A stretch of DNA of 64,000 nt from Hyphococcus sp. (GCA_021776335.1 JAJFGB010000010.1:1-64000); one strand, 5' to 3'. Numbered from the stretch's first letter, positions 37,660 through 47,833 are shown. Notes: generated by a model not told the origin, from the letters alone. Numbers and translations: made by a program.

Positions 37660-37849
37660 ATCCAGCGATTTCCTGTTGTGCCCGTCAAGAATAACACAAA
37701 GACGATTACTGCCGCGACGCCTTTTGGCAGCCATATGAGATACGATCCCTGCCCAATTTGTGATCGCTAATCACCACTATGCGCCTATCAATGGCAGGCG
37801 CTGCATTCTAGGACATGTCCGGACGGGACCGGCTAGCGAAGGGAAGCGC

Positions 37850-39481
37850 ATGCAAGATCTGCTCAACCGAAAATACCTTGTCATTAGCGTTGGCTGCATA
37901 TCGCTGATCGCAATCATTAGCGTCATCACCCTGGCAGGGTCTAGCCTTCTCGGCTTTCGCCTGTGGCAAAAAGAATGGACGCCCCAGGGCGAAACCGATT
38001 TGCGGTTCGATGCCGCGCGCGTCGATTTTCATCATCAGGCGGACCTCGAAAACTCTCTTCCCTTCATGGCAGCTGCGGCGATCGATATTGACGGCGACGG
38101 GCGAGACGAAATGTTCATCGGCGGCGGAAAAAATCAGCCGGACGCAATCCTGAAATTTGACAATGGCGCCTTCGTCAACAATTCGGCGCAATATAACCTT
38201 ACCAAAGACGATAATGACGCCACCATGGGCGCCGCATCGCTTGATCTCGACGAAGACGGTGTGCCGGAACTTGTCGTCGCCCGCGAAAGCGGTGTTTGGC
38301 TGCACCGATTTGCAAACGGCGCGGCGACCAGCGAAAAACTACCCTTTGACCTTGCCGATAATACAACGCCGCTCTCGATTGCTTTTGGCGATGTCAACAA
38401 AGATGGCTGGGCTGATATTTATGTTTCCGGCTATATCAAGATCGATCAGGTGGAAGGCGAAACCGTTTTCACCGGCAACTATGGGGGCTACAGCTATCTT
38501 TTCCTCAATAATGGCGACAACACATGGACCGATGTCAGCCGTGAGGCAGGCGTCTTCCGTCAGCACAATACGTTTTCGGCAGTCTTCGCTGATCTCGACA
38601 ATGATCTCGACAGCGATCTTGTCATCGCACAAGACACCGGCCGCGTAGAAATTTATGAAAATCCGGGCGACTTCCCATTTCGCCTGATCGAGAACCCGTC
38701 GGTCTACAGCTATCCAATGGGGGTCGCGGTCGGAGACTATGACAATGACGGGCTTGTCGATCTTTATTTTTCTAATGTCGGATACACTTTGCCACCGGCG
38801 CTCCTGCGCGGCGACTTACCCAAAGACGCTGATTTCAATCCGGAATATATGTTGTTTCACAATGATGGTGATCTGAAGTTTTCCGACGTCGCCCGTGACG
38901 CTAACGCGGCAAAATTTGGATTTGGCTGGGGCGTTGTCTTTGCCGACATGAATCTTGACGGATATGAAGATCTCATGGCGGCGCAAAATTATGCGCGCTT
39001 TCCCGCCAACGATCTGCTGGAACATTATCCCGGTAAGCTTTTGCAATTCTCACCAGACGAGCAAAAATTCCATCCCGTTGAAATCGTCGCCGGCGTAGAA
39101 AATGAACATTTCGGCATTGCGCCAGTTGTATCCGACTTTAACGGCGATGGCTGGCCGGATTTATTCTGGGCAAACCTCAACGAACCCGCGCTCGCCTACA
39201 TCTCAAAAGGCGGCGAACGAAACTGGCTGAAAGTAAAGCTGCCGAATAATACCGCCTCGCTTAACGCAATCGTCAGTGTGGAATTGGAAAACGGCGAAAA
39301 ACTGACAAAGCAATTAATGACAAGCCAGGGGTTGGGTTCTGATCAGTCGCGCGCCTTCATTTTTGGCCTTGGCGACAAAAAGGCGAAACGCGTCATTGTG
39401 CAATTCCAGGATGGCGATGCCCGCACCTATGAAACACCAACGCCCGGCTCAACAATTAGTGTAGAGCATCGGGGGAACTGA
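37850..39481 (+). CDS. FG-GAP/VCBS repeat protein, ASPIC/UnbV type
   Basis: 543 residues from ATG 37850, with GAAGGGAAGC just upstream. One N-terminal membrane helix (about 12-34) anchors it to the inner membrane with the rest in the periplasm. FG-GAP repeats of the type DIDGDGRDEMFIGGG, DLDEDGVPELVVA and DYDNDGLVDLYFS would form a calcium-binding beta-propeller. The C-terminal ASPIC/UnbV-like stretch (about 470-540, NNTASLNAIVSVELENG) is present. Role probably adhesion or scaffold; unknown in detail. Confidence 0.82.
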   Translation: MQDLLNRKYLVISVGCISLIAIISVITLAGSSLLGFRLWQKEWTPQGETDLRFDAARVDFHHQADLENSLPFMAAAAIDIDGDGRDEMFIGGGKNQPDAILKFDNGAFVNNSAQYNLTKDDNDATMGAASLDLDEDGVPELVVARESGVWLHRFANGAATSEKLPFDLADNTTPLSIAFGDVNKDGWADIYVSGYIKIDQVEGETVFTGNYGGYSYLFLNNGDNTWTDVSREAGVFRQHNTFSAVFADLDNDLDSDLVIAQDTGRVEIYENPGDFPFRLIENPSVYSYPMGVAVGDYDNDGLVDLYFSNVGYTLPPALLRGDLPKDADFNPEYMLFHNDGDLKFSDVARDANAAKFGFGWGVVFADMNLDGYEDLMAAQNYARFPANDLLEHYPGKLLQFSPDEQKFHPVEIVAGVENEHFGIAPVVSDFNGDGWPDLFWANLNEPALAYISKGGERNWLKVKLPNNTASLNAIVSVELENGEKLTKQLMTSQGLGSDQSRAFIFGLGDKKAKRVIVQFQDGDARTYETPTPGSTISVEHRGN

Positions 39482-39484
39482 ACC

Positions 39485-40150
39485 ATGACCGCAGACCACG
39501 CGACAAAACATAAAAACGCTATCCTGCTGACCGGTTTTGCCGGCCTTGCGGCCGCACTCCTTGTCGGCGCCGGGGAGTTCATGCTGCAATTTAATTCCCT
39601 TGGCGGCTATGAAGCTGCGGACTACGCTTATTTCGGGCGCGTACCTATTGAGAGACTGACGGCAGGGCATTTCCTCGCGGTTCTCGCAGCCCCGCTTTAT
39701 GTGGTTGGTTACTGGCATCTTTTTAAAATGCTCGAACCCGCAGGGCCAAAATTATCCTGCGTGGTTTTTTTGCTCGGCGGATATTCCTTCATTATCGGTA
39801 CGGCCTGGATCAGCCAACGGGTATTTCTCGGCCTCACCGTTCACGAGATACAGGCCGGCGCCAATCTCTCTGGGCTTCTTGCGATTTTTGCCGCGCATAA
39901 TGAACCACTCGTCAATGTTCTCCGCGTTGCGATGCTTCTCGTCTCAGGGATTTGGATTTTTCTGATCATGAGCGGGCGCAGCCATTATCCGAAATGGATG
40001 GCGCTTTTTAGCCCCTTTGCGATTCTTGCATCGATCTTTGCCTTATATTTCATCATTCCAGCAATCGGTCTTTATGTGATCCCCATTGCCATGAATGTGA
40101 CGCACGCCATCGTCTTTGGTTTGTCGCTCATCGCTGCGCGCAAGCTTTGA
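39485..40150 (+). CDS. Six-span membrane protein, DUF6796-like
   Basis: 221 residues with about six membrane helices and little outside them. I see similarity in hydrophobic pattern and the GAGEFMLQF start to proteins annotated DUF6796. The start is 4 bp after the FG-GAP stop and the stop overlaps the next gene, so it belongs to that operon. No functional motif; membrane partner of the propeller protein is possible but unproven. Confidence 0.6.
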   Translation: MTADHATKHKNAILLTGFAGLAAALLVGAGEFMLQFNSLGGYEAADYAYFGRVPIERLTAGHFLAVLAAPLYVVGYWHLFKMLEPAGPKLSCVVFLLGGYSFIIGTAWISQRVFLGLTVHEIQAGANLSGLLAIFAAHNEPLVNVLRVAMLLVSGIWIFLIMSGRSHYPKWMALFSPFAILASIFALYFIIPAIGLYVIPIAMNVTHAIVFGLSLIAARKL

Positions 40151-40152
40151 AA

Positions 40153-40578
40153 ATGAATGAAAAACTGTTGCGATGGTTTTTTCTGGCGCTGTTGATCGCG
40201 GCAACAGGTTTTGGCGCAGTGTCTTCAGGGCTGTTAGCATTTAACGAAATCCGGTCCGGAAATATATGCCCGACGCTTGGTCCCGTCCCACTCTGCTATG
40301 TTGTATTCGCCGGTTATGCGGCAATGTTTCTGGCCGCCTCATTCGGCGTTGCTCGTTATCGACGCGCCTTTTCATTTGGCCTCGCGCCGGTATTTGCCCT
40401 TGCGGCAGTCGGGGTCGTTTCCGAATTGATCATCGGCGACATATGTCCGCAAACCCCGGCAGGCGTTCCGCAATGCTTTATATCGCTTGGTCTCATCTGC
40501 CTCATTTTCGTGTTATGGGCGGTTCTGCTCAAAGGGCGGCATGGCCTCTTGCGCCGCGGCCGCGGAATCGGTGAATAA
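40153..40578 (+). CDS. Small membrane protein with Cys pairs, unknown
   Basis: 141 residues, four membrane helices, with the pattern ICPTLGPVPLCY and a second ICPQTPAGVPQCF in the loops, two Cys pairs of the C-x(7-10)-C type that may form periplasmic disulfides. It follows the DUF6796-like gene without a gap (the in-frame TTG at 40147 overlaps its stop; ATG 40153 preferred). Function unknown. Confidence 0.6.
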   Translation: MNEKLLRWFFLALLIAATGFGAVSSGLLAFNEIRSGNICPTLGPVPLCYVVFAGYAAMFLAASFGVARYRRAFSFGLAPVFALAAVGVVSELIIGDICPQTPAGVPQCFISLGLICLIFVLWAVLLKGRHGLLRRGRGIGE

Positions 40579-40601
40579 GACGGCAGCGTAGAAAGGTTCC
40601 T

Positions 40602-41966
40602 GTGGCGCGAATTTCTGACACTTATGTCTGCCAGTCCTGCGGCAATATCACGGCGAAATGGGCCGGACGTTGCGATGCGTGCGGGGAATGGAACACCATC
40701 ACGCAGGAAGCGTCTGAGGCCGGCCCGCCAGGCTCTCTTGGTGGCGCGCCCGCAAAAACCAAAGCCAAGAAAATTGAATTTACGTCGCTTTCCGGCGGCG
40801 CCGAAGATATCGCGCGGCTGGCGACCGGCAATGGCGAGTTTGACCGCGCCTGCGGCGGCGGGCTGGCCCATGGTTCTGCGCTCCTGATCGGCGGCGATCC
40901 GGGCGTTGGCAAATCGACTTTGCTCCTGCAGATCGCAGCAGGCCTTTCCAGAGGCGGCCATGCGGTCGCCTATATCTCAGGCGAAGAATCTCCAGGTCAA
41001 ATTCGCCTTCGCGCAAAGCGGCTGGGCGCTGAGGACGCGCCCGTCCATCTCGCCTCAGCGACGTCGCTGCGCGATATACTGGCGACATTGAAGGCCGAAA
41101 AACCGGACGCCGTCATCATCGATTCGATCCAGACCCTGTGGTCTGACACGCTTCCGGCAGCGCCAGGCACCGTGACGCAAGTGCGCGCCTGCGCCCAGGA
41201 ACTTGTGCGCTTTGCAAAATCTTCCGGCTGCATCGTGCTGCTCGTCGGCCATGTCACCAAGGACGGCCAGATCGCTGGCCCCCGCGTAGTCGAACATATG
41301 GTTGACGCGGTGATGTATTTCGAAAGCGAACAGGGCCGCGACTTTAGAATTTTGCGTGCTGTGAAAAACCGTTTCGGCGCCGCTCATGAGATCGGCGTTT
41401 TCGAAATGTCGTCATCTGGCCTTCAGGAGGTCACCAACCCTTCGGAGCTCTTCCTCACCGGCGGCGATCAGTCGGTATCCGGCGCAGCAGTATTTGCCGG
41501 CATTGAAGGCACGCGGCCGGTGCTGGTTGAAATCCAGGCGCTTGTCTCTCCCTCCACTCTGGCGGCGCCGCGGCGTGCCGTCGTCGGCTGGGATGGGGCG
41601 AGGCTGTCGATGTTGCTGGCGGTCCTTGATGCCCGGGGCGGCCTCGATTTTGGCCGACATGACGTATTTTTAAATGTCGCCGGGGGCTTACGAATCGCAG
41701 AGCCCGCCGCCGATCTCGCAGCCGCAGCGGCCCTGTGCTCGTCACTGTTCGACGCCCCCTTGCCCTCGACCCGTGTGGTTTTCGGCGAAGTGGCGTTATC
41801 CGGTGCGGTTCGCCCGGTTAACCAGACCGAAGCGCGATTGAAGGAAGCCCAAAAACTCGGGTTTTCCGGGGCCCTGGCGCCAACGGGCGTTGATGGCGCA
41901 GCAATTAAGGTAACTGCGGCCTCTACCCTAGCAGATTTAGTCGCCTGGGTCCGCGCAGGCGGTTGA
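40602..41966 (+). CDS. radA: DNA repair protein RadA (Sms)
   Basis: RecA-like branch-migration helicase for recombination. 454 residues from GTG 40602. Four-Cys zinc finger (Cys10, 13, 24, 27), Walker A GGDPGVGKST at 97-106, the RadA motif KNRFG at 254-258, and a Lon-like C-terminal domain (about 330-454). Complete. It leads the cvpA-purF block. Confidence 0.95.
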   Translation: MARISDTYVCQSCGNITAKWAGRCDACGEWNTITQEASEAGPPGSLGGAPAKTKAKKIEFTSLSGGAEDIARLATGNGEFDRACGGGLAHGSALLIGGDPGVGKSTLLLQIAAGLSRGGHAVAYISGEESPGQIRLRAKRLGAEDAPVHLASATSLRDILATLKAEKPDAVIIDSIQTLWSDTLPAAPGTVTQVRACAQELVRFAKSSGCIVLLVGHVTKDGQIAGPRVVEHMVDAVMYFESEQGRDFRILRAVKNRFGAAHEIGVFEMSSSGLQEVTNPSELFLTGGDQSVSGAAVFAGIEGTRPVLVEIQALVSPSTLAAPRRAVVGWDGARLSMLLAVLDARGGLDFGRHDVFLNVAGGLRIAEPAADLAAAAALCSSLFDAPLPSTRVVFGEVALSGAVRPVNQTEARLKEAQKLGFSGALAPTGVDGAAIKVTAASTLADLVAWVRAGG

Positions 41967-42050
41967 GCTCAACCCTGATCGCCGCTATGGACATAGGTGG
42001 GGGAACTAGAGCCACGTTTCCTTTCGGGGCGGTAATCGGCAGGTTAGTAC

Positions 42051-42755
42051 ATGTTTGACATTCTCGTGCTCGCGGTCGTCGCACTTTCAACGGCTTTTGC
42101 AGCGCTGCGCGGCGGCTTGCGCGAACTCTCAACATTAGTGGCGCTCGGAATTGCCGGCGGCTTAACGCTTCTCCTGATCGAGCCCATTCTCAATGTGACG
42201 GGCCAGGCAGGCAGTTTTTTTGGTATGGTGATTATTGCCGGTGTCCTGATCGCCGGTTTTTTCATTCTCGCCCACATTGGTTGTCATCTCGTCCTCAAGC
42301 GGATGCCCCTAGAAAACAACGCCAAGCTGTATGACCGGATCGGCGGCGGCGCCTTCGGTCTGTTTCGCGGCCTTGTCCTGATTGGCCTCGGCTACCTTGG
42401 ATACACTTATTATCTTGACGAAGCGCAGCAGCCCGAAGAAGTGAAAACAGCGTTTACACGGCCGGTTGCAGCAGGCATGGCGCATTGGTTTGAAAGCTTC
42501 ACACCAGAACAAGCCTATATCGAAAACGCCAATGACGAAGCCGAAGATGATGCGGTGGATGCATCTCTGAATGGCTATGATCGCGGCGACCGCAATGGCC
42601 TTTCAGAAATTGTGACGACGGCGACGACAACGGATCCGCTAATAGAAGCGACCGCCGGTGAAAATCCCGAATCGGAAGACGAGACAGAAGAATCGGTTGA
42701 TGAGCTGTCCGTAGACGCCATCGCCGATATTTTGATCGAGGACGAGTCTCAGTGA
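42051..42755 (+). CDS. cvpA: CvpA family membrane protein
   Basis: 234 residues: four membrane helices in the first 115 residues, with the CvpA start FDILVLAVVALSTAFAALRGGLREL. The C-terminal 120 residues are acidic and low complexity, likely cytoplasmic or periplasmic linker. Its stop overlaps purF (GTGA at 42752), the conserved cvpA-purF linkage. Confidence 0.88.
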   Translation: MFDILVLAVVALSTAFAALRGGLRELSTLVALGIAGGLTLLLIEPILNVTGQAGSFFGMVIIAGVLIAGFFILAHIGCHLVLKRMPLENNAKLYDRIGGGAFGLFRGLVLIGLGYLGYTYYLDEAQQPEEVKTAFTRPVAAGMAHWFESFTPEQAYIENANDEAEDDAVDASLNGYDRGDRNGLSEIVTTATTTDPLIEATAGENPESEDETEESVDELSVDAIADILIEDESQ

Positions 42756-44311
42756 ACCAGCCCGGCGACGCCCCGACCCCCCTTCATCAACGCGCCGCCA
42801 GATTCCTAAAAAAAGCCGGCCCTCTCTACCGCCGCCGCCAGTCGGAACTCGATAGTTTGCTTGGCGGACCAAAACTCAAAGAAGAATGCGGCGTATTTGG
42901 CGTGATCGGCACCAAAGACGCAGCCGCACTCACGGCGCTTGGTCTTCACGCGCTGCAACATCGCGGACAAGAAGCCGCGGGCATCGCGAGCTTTGACGGC
43001 GAGCGTTTTCACACGGAACGACAGCTCGGCCTTGTGTCCGATCAATTTTCAGAGGCCAAAACCCTCGGCCGGCTTCGCGGCGAGGCGGCAATCGGGCACA
43101 CCCGGTATTCCACCCAAGGCGATACCGTCCTGCGCAATGTCCAGCCGCTTTACGCAGATCTTGATCAAACTGGCCTCGCCATCGCGCATAATGGCAACCT
43201 CACCAACGCCAAAACGCTGCGCGCTGATCTAGTGCGGCGCGGCTGCATTTTTCAATCGACTTCAGACTCTGAAATTTTCCTGCAGTTAACAGCGCGCTCA
43301 CAATACCTGTCAGCGACCGACAAACTGATCGAAGCGCTAAAACAGGTCGAAGGCGCCTACGCCCTTGCGGTTTTGACACCAGAAGGCCTTATCGGCGCCC
43401 GCGATCCGGTCGGCATTCGCCCGCTCGTTCTCGGCGACCTTAAGGGCGCGCCAATTCTCGCATCAGAGACCTGCGCCCTCGATATTATCGGCGCGACCTT
43501 TGTGCGCGACATCAAGCCAGGCGAAGTCGTGATTTGTCGCGCAGACGGCGCTGTCGAAAGCCGTCAGGTCTTTCCCGAACCGGCGCAGGCGCGACCTTGT
43601 ATTTTTGAGCTGATCTATTTCGCCAAACCGAATTCCGTCGTCGACGGGCAGAGCGTTTATGAATTGCGCAAGCGCCTCGGTGAACGTCTCGCGCGCGAAG
43701 CGCCTTGTGACGCTGACCTCGTCTCGCCGATCCCCGATAGCGGCGTACCGGCAGCTATTGGTTATGCACAGAAATCGAGCCTTCCTTATGAAATGGCGCT
43801 GATCCGCAGCCATCATATCGGACGCACTTTTATCGAACCGGAGCAGAAAATTCGCGAAGCGGGCGTCGCGCGCAAACATTCTCCCAATCGCGAGCTGATC
43901 AAAGGCAAACGCGTCGTCTTGATCGACGATTCCATCGTGCGCGGCACCACATCGCGCAAGATCGCGCAAATGCTGCGCCATGCAGGCGCTGCAGAAGTCC
44001 ATATGCGCATCGCCTGCCCGCCAATCCTGCATCCTGATTTTTACGGGATCAACACACCGTCCCATGAGGAATTGCTGGCCGTCGACCGAAGCGTCGAAGA
44101 AATGCGCGAATTGATCGGCGTCGACAGCCTCGCCTTCTTATCACTCGACGGCCTGTATAAAGCCTTCCGCAAAGGCGCACGCAACAGCGACGCCCCGGCC
44201 TTTACCGATCATTGCTTTACTGGCGATTATCCGACGCGGTTGACCGACTGCGATGCGCAATCACGCGATGCCATGATCACGCAATTGTCGTTCCTCGCTG
44301 AGACGAGCTAG
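42752..44311 (+). CDS. purF: Amidophosphoribosyltransferase PurF
   Basis: First step of de novo purine synthesis: PRPP plus glutamine to phosphoribosylamine. 519 residues from GTG 42752. The mature N-terminal nucleophile is Cys46 in EECGVFG, so a propeptide of about 45 residues would be removed; this is longer than the usual 10 or so, and the extension is rich in Arg. The PRPP motif VVLIDDSIVRGTT follows near residue 390, and three Cys in the later half may be cluster ligands. Confidence 0.93.
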   Translation: MNQPGDAPTPLHQRAARFLKKAGPLYRRRQSELDSLLGGPKLKEECGVFGVIGTKDAAALTALGLHALQHRGQEAAGIASFDGERFHTERQLGLVSDQFSEAKTLGRLRGEAAIGHTRYSTQGDTVLRNVQPLYADLDQTGLAIAHNGNLTNAKTLRADLVRRGCIFQSTSDSEIFLQLTARSQYLSATDKLIEALKQVEGAYALAVLTPEGLIGARDPVGIRPLVLGDLKGAPILASETCALDIIGATFVRDIKPGEVVICRADGAVESRQVFPEPAQARPCIFELIYFAKPNSVVDGQSVYELRKRLGERLAREAPCDADLVSPIPDSGVPAAIGYAQKSSLPYEMALIRSHHIGRTFIEPEQKIREAGVARKHSPNRELIKGKRVVLIDDSIVRGTTSRKIAQMLRHAGAAEVHMRIACPPILHPDFYGINTPSHEELLAVDRSVEEMRELIGVDSLAFLSLDGLYKAFRKGARNSDAPAFTDHCFTGDYPTRLTDCDAQSRDAMITQLSFLAETS

Positions 44312-44352
44312 AGCGCGATCAGGAAAAGTGGAGATCGGTTTTCCGGCTCGAC
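44312..44352. repeat. Dispersed intergenic repeat, copy 3
   Basis: Directly behind the purF stop. Contains GATCAGGAAAAGTGGAGATC followed by GGTTTTCCGG, matching the middle of the elements at 56552 (same sense) and 1877 (reverse complement). More diverged than the other two copies. Confidence 0.55.
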
Positions 44353-44404
44353 CACGCGACTAACAAGAATGCTAATTGGAACTCGGATCAAATAACCATA
44401 GCGT

Positions 44405-47188
44405 TCACAACGCTTCCAGCCGCTCCAGCGCCGCAGTCAGCTTTTCGATTTGCGCTTCAAAATCGACGCGCCGCGTATGCTGTTCCTCAACAACCGCAGT
44501 TGGCGCACGTTCAACAAATTTTTTGTTGGCAAGCTTTTTATCGATCCCATCGATTTCCGCACGCACCTTGGCCTGCTCTTTTTCGAGGCGCGCTTTTTCA
44601 GCGCCAATGTCGATAATATCCGCAAGTGGCAATGCGAAAGTGTCGCCCTCATGAACGATTTGTACTGCGCCCTTCGGCGCCGCATCAGCGCTGGAAATAT
44701 CCGACAATCGCGCAAGGCGTTTTAAAACCTCATCGTGTCGTGCAAGCTTTTGCGCCGCTTCATCGCCGCCACCAGCAAACACCATGGGAATTTTCGCGCC
44801 CGCGGGCACATTCATTTCCTGGCGCACCGAGCGGATTGCCGTGATCAAATCAATCACCCACTCCAAATCCCTGGCCGCGTCGACATTTTGAAGCGCCGAT
44901 TCATGAACCGGCCAATCCGTCGTGATCAGCGCCGTATCGCGGCCGCCATATTCGCTCCACAGCTCTTCCGAAATAAATGGCATGAATGGATGTAAGAGCT
45001 TGACGATCTGATCGAGCACCCAGGCCGCGGTCGCCCGGCTTTCAGTTTTTGCAACGCCGTCGTCGCCCTGCAGCGCCGGCTTTGACAGCTCCAGATACCA
45101 GTCGCAGAAAATATTCCAAGCGAACTTATAGATCGCGCCCGCCGCGTCATTGAAACGAAAGGCCTCAATCTCGCGCGTTACCGTCGCTGCACATTCATTC
45201 GCTTCGTGAATGATCCATTGATTGATCGTCGATTTGACATTCGCCGGGTCAAACGCGGGGTCGGGTTTGCATTCGTTCATTTCGCAAAACCGCGCCGCAT
45301 TCCAGAGTTTCGTGCCGAAATTGCGATAACCTTCGATGCGCGGTTCGGAAAGCCGAACATTGCGCCCCTGGGCCGCCTGCGCTGCCAGCGTAAAGCGCAA
45401 AGCATCCGCGCCGTATTTATCGATCAGCACCAGAGGATCGATGACATTGCCTTTCGACTTTGACATTTTCTGGCCGTTCTCATCGAGCACCAGCGCGTGG
45501 ATATAGACCGTGTGAAACGGCACATCCTCCATGAAGTGGATGCCCTGCATCATCATGCGCGCGACCCAAAAGAAAATGATGTCAAAGGCGGTCACAAGCA
45601 CTGTCGTCGGATAGTGCTTCTTTAGCGTCGGCGTGGAATCAGGCCAACCTAAAGTGGAGAACGGCCAAAGCGCAGACGAAAACCAGGTATCAAGGACATC
45701 TTCATCGCGATAAATCCGAACTTTATCTCCAAGATCGCTCGGCGATTCCTGATCATTGACCCACCAAGCCTCGCTTCTATCAACGACCTCAACCATCCTT
45801 TGGTAGTGGTCCATTGCCGCGCTGATCGCTTCTCGCTCGGTTGGTGCACAAAATATTTCACCGTCGTGTCCATACCAGGCAGGGATGCGATGACCCCACC
45901 AAAGCTGACGTGAAACACACCAGGGCTCGATATTGCGCATCCACTGAAAGTAAGTTTTCGCCCAGTTTTCAGGAACGAATTTGGTCTTACCGGTTTCAAC
46001 AGCGGCAATCGCCGGTTTTGCCAGCTCCTCAGCGTTCACATACCATTGGTCCGTCAGCATCGGTTCGATAACAACGCCGGAGCGGTCGCCAAAGGGCTGC
46101 TTTACCTTTTTATCTTCGACTAAAATGAGAAGCCCGCGCGCCTCGATATCGGCAACGATGGCCTTGCGCGCCTCAAACCGATCCATGCCGCGATATTTTT
46201 CCGGCACGAAGTCGTCAGCAACCATGCATCCCTTTTCATCCATCAGGATATACATCGGAATGTTGTTGCGCTTGGCGACTTGATAGTCGTTGAAATCATG
46301 GGCGCCGGTAATCTTTACCGCGCCGGATCCAAAGTCCGGATCGGGATAGTCATCGCTGATGATTGGAATGTAACGATCGGCGAGCGGCAACAGGCAGCGC
46401 TTGCCGACAATCGGCGCATAACGTTTGTCGGAAGGGTGTACCGCAACGGCGCCGTCGCCAAGCATGGTTTCCGGCCGCGTCGTTGCGATCGAAATATAAT
46501 CGCGCGTTTCCCATTCGGTGGGATTGCCGTCTTCATCATGAGCGATCGGGAATTCATAGGTCTCGCCATTTTCCAGCGGATATTTGAAATGCCAGAAATG
46601 CCCGTCGACTTCGGTATTCTCAACTTCAAGGTCTGAGATCGCCGTCTGGAAATGCGGATCCCAATTCACAAGCCGCTTGTCGCGATAGATGAGGCCCTCT
46701 TTGTAGAGCTGGATGAACACTTTCAACACTGCCTCGGAAAGGCCGTCATCCATGGTAAAGCGCTCGCGGCTCCAGTCACATGAAGCGCCGAGACGGCGGA
46801 GCTGGCGCGTAATTGCCCCGCCGCTTTCCGCTTTCCAGCTCCAGACTTTTTCGACGAATTTTTCGCGGCCGATATCAGTGCGTTTTGGCTCCTGCCGATC
46901 GGCCATCTGGCGCTCTACGACCATTTGAGTCGCGATGCCGGCATGGTCCATGCCGGGCTGCCATAAGACGGACTTGCCGCGCATCCGCTCAAACCGGATC
47001 AGAATATCCTGCAGCGTGTTATTGAGCGCATGGCCCATATGCAGGCTGCCCGTGACATTGGGCGGCGGGATGACAATCGTATAGGGCTCAGCGCCAGCGT
47101 CTTCGCGTGGCTGAAAAGCCCCGGATTGCTCCCAAGCCGCATAAAGGCGGGCCTCCGCCTCTGCAAAATCGAATTTCTTGTCCAGCAT
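44405..47188 (-). CDS. valS: Valyl-tRNA synthetase
   Basis: Charges tRNA-Val. 927 residues; class I signature HMGH at 50-53 in PPNVTGSLHMGHAL and KMSKS near residue 573. The editing domain and C-terminal coiled coil (about 860-925, rich in Glu/Lys/Arg) are present. Complete. The popZ gene and a terminator hairpin lie upstream. Confidence 0.96.
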   Translation of the reverse strand: MLDKKFDFAEAEARLYAAWEQSGAFQPREDAGAEPYTIVIPPPNVTGSLHMGHALNNTLQDILIRFERMRGKSVLWQPGMDHAGIATQMVVERQMADRQEPKRTDIGREKFVEKVWSWKAESGGAITRQLRRLGASCDWSRERFTMDDGLSEAVLKVFIQLYKEGLIYRDKRLVNWDPHFQTAISDLEVENTEVDGHFWHFKYPLENGETYEFPIAHDEDGNPTEWETRDYISIATTRPETMLGDGAVAVHPSDKRYAPIVGKRCLLPLADRYIPIISDDYPDPDFGSGAVKITGAHDFNDYQVAKRNNIPMYILMDEKGCMVADDFVPEKYRGMDRFEARKAIVADIEARGLLILVEDKKVKQPFGDRSGVVIEPMLTDQWYVNAEELAKPAIAAVETGKTKFVPENWAKTYFQWMRNIEPWCVSRQLWWGHRIPAWYGHDGEIFCAPTEREAISAAMDHYQRMVEVVDRSEAWWVNDQESPSDLGDKVRIYRDEDVLDTWFSSALWPFSTLGWPDSTPTLKKHYPTTVLVTAFDIIFFWVARMMMQGIHFMEDVPFHTVYIHALVLDENGQKMSKSKGNVIDPLVLIDKYGADALRFTLAAQAAQGRNVRLSEPRIEGYRNFGTKLWNAARFCEMNECKPDPAFDPANVKSTINQWIIHEANECAATVTREIEAFRFNDAAGAIYKFAWNIFCDWYLELSKPALQGDDGVAKTESRATAAWVLDQIVKLLHPFMPFISEELWSEYGGRDTALITTDWPVHESALQNVDAARDLEWVIDLITAIRSVRQEMNVPAGAKIPMVFAGGGDEAAQKLARHDEVLKRLARLSDISSADAAPKGAVQIVHEGDTFALPLADIIDIGAEKARLEKEQAKVRAEIDGIDKKLANKKFVERAPTAVVEEQHTRRVDFEAQIEKLTAALERLEAL

Positions 47189-47287
47189 GCCGCCCTTGCC
47201 ATTATTGTGCGCCCGCGAAGGAGCCGGTGTATCGCCGGCGCGGGTTTAGCTCAATACCCACCGCTTCGCCGCGTTAAAACGCTCATA

Positions 47288-47318
47288 TGAAAAAAGCCGA
47301 CCCTGCGGCCGGCTTTTT
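47288..47318 (-). terminator. Intrinsic terminator after popZ
   Basis: On the minus strand a GC stem (GCCGGCC / GGTCGGC) is followed by a T6 tract, ending the popZ transcript before valS. On the plus strand AAAAAGCCG...CGGCTTTTT is a symmetric hairpin, so it could work in both directions. Confidence 0.8.
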
Positions 47319-47341
47319 CAAATTCCGTATTTGCCTCAGAC

Positions 47342-47833
47342 CTAAACGCGCCGTCTCGCGACACGCTGGACTTCCTCTTCAACCTTTTCTTCGACGATCG
47401 CCGGCAGGTTGGCGTCGAGCCATTCCTTGATCATCGGCCGCAGCATCCTGGTCACAATACCTTCTACGGTCTGCCCCTCGCCGCTGTCAGACACCCGCAC
47501 GGATTGCGAGAGCGACTGAAACGCCTGGGACGCAGCATCGGCAGATGAGCTGTCGAGGATCGCATCATCTTCATCCAGCGCGGCGGCTGTCACATTTTTC
47601 TTAATCATTTCAACATCTTCCGTTTCGAGATGGGATTGTGCAGTGTCTTCGTCAACGACCGGCGCAGGCTTCGATCGTTGTACCGGTTTTTCCGGCGCCT
47701 TCTCAGGTCTTTGAACCAGCGCGGGTCTGGCGGTTTCCGGCTTTGCCGGCGCGTCCTCATCGTCTTCGGAGATAATCCGACGTATCGATGCGAGGATTTC
47801 CTCCATGCTCGGTTCAGATTGTGCGTTGTCCAT
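47342..47833 (-). CDS. popZ: PopZ-like polar organising protein (DUF2497)
   Basis: 163 residues. N-terminal EPSMEEILASIRRIISEDDE is the PopZ partner-binding helix, the middle is Pro/Ala/Glu-rich and disordered, and the C-terminal helices (LRPMIKEWLDANLPAIVEE, followed by VQRVARRRV) are the oligomerisation region. In Caulobacter PopZ forms a polar matrix that anchors ParB. Order valS-popZ-tolC-pcm is conserved in alphaproteobacteria. Confidence 0.88.
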   Translation of the reverse strand: MDNAQSEPSMEEILASIRRIISEDDEDAPAKPETARPALVQRPEKAPEKPVQRSKPAPVVDEDTAQSHLETEDVEMIKKNVTAAALDEDDAILDSSSADAASQAFQSLSQSVRVSDSGEGQTVEGIVTRMLRPMIKEWLDANLPAIVEEKVEEEVQRVARRRV

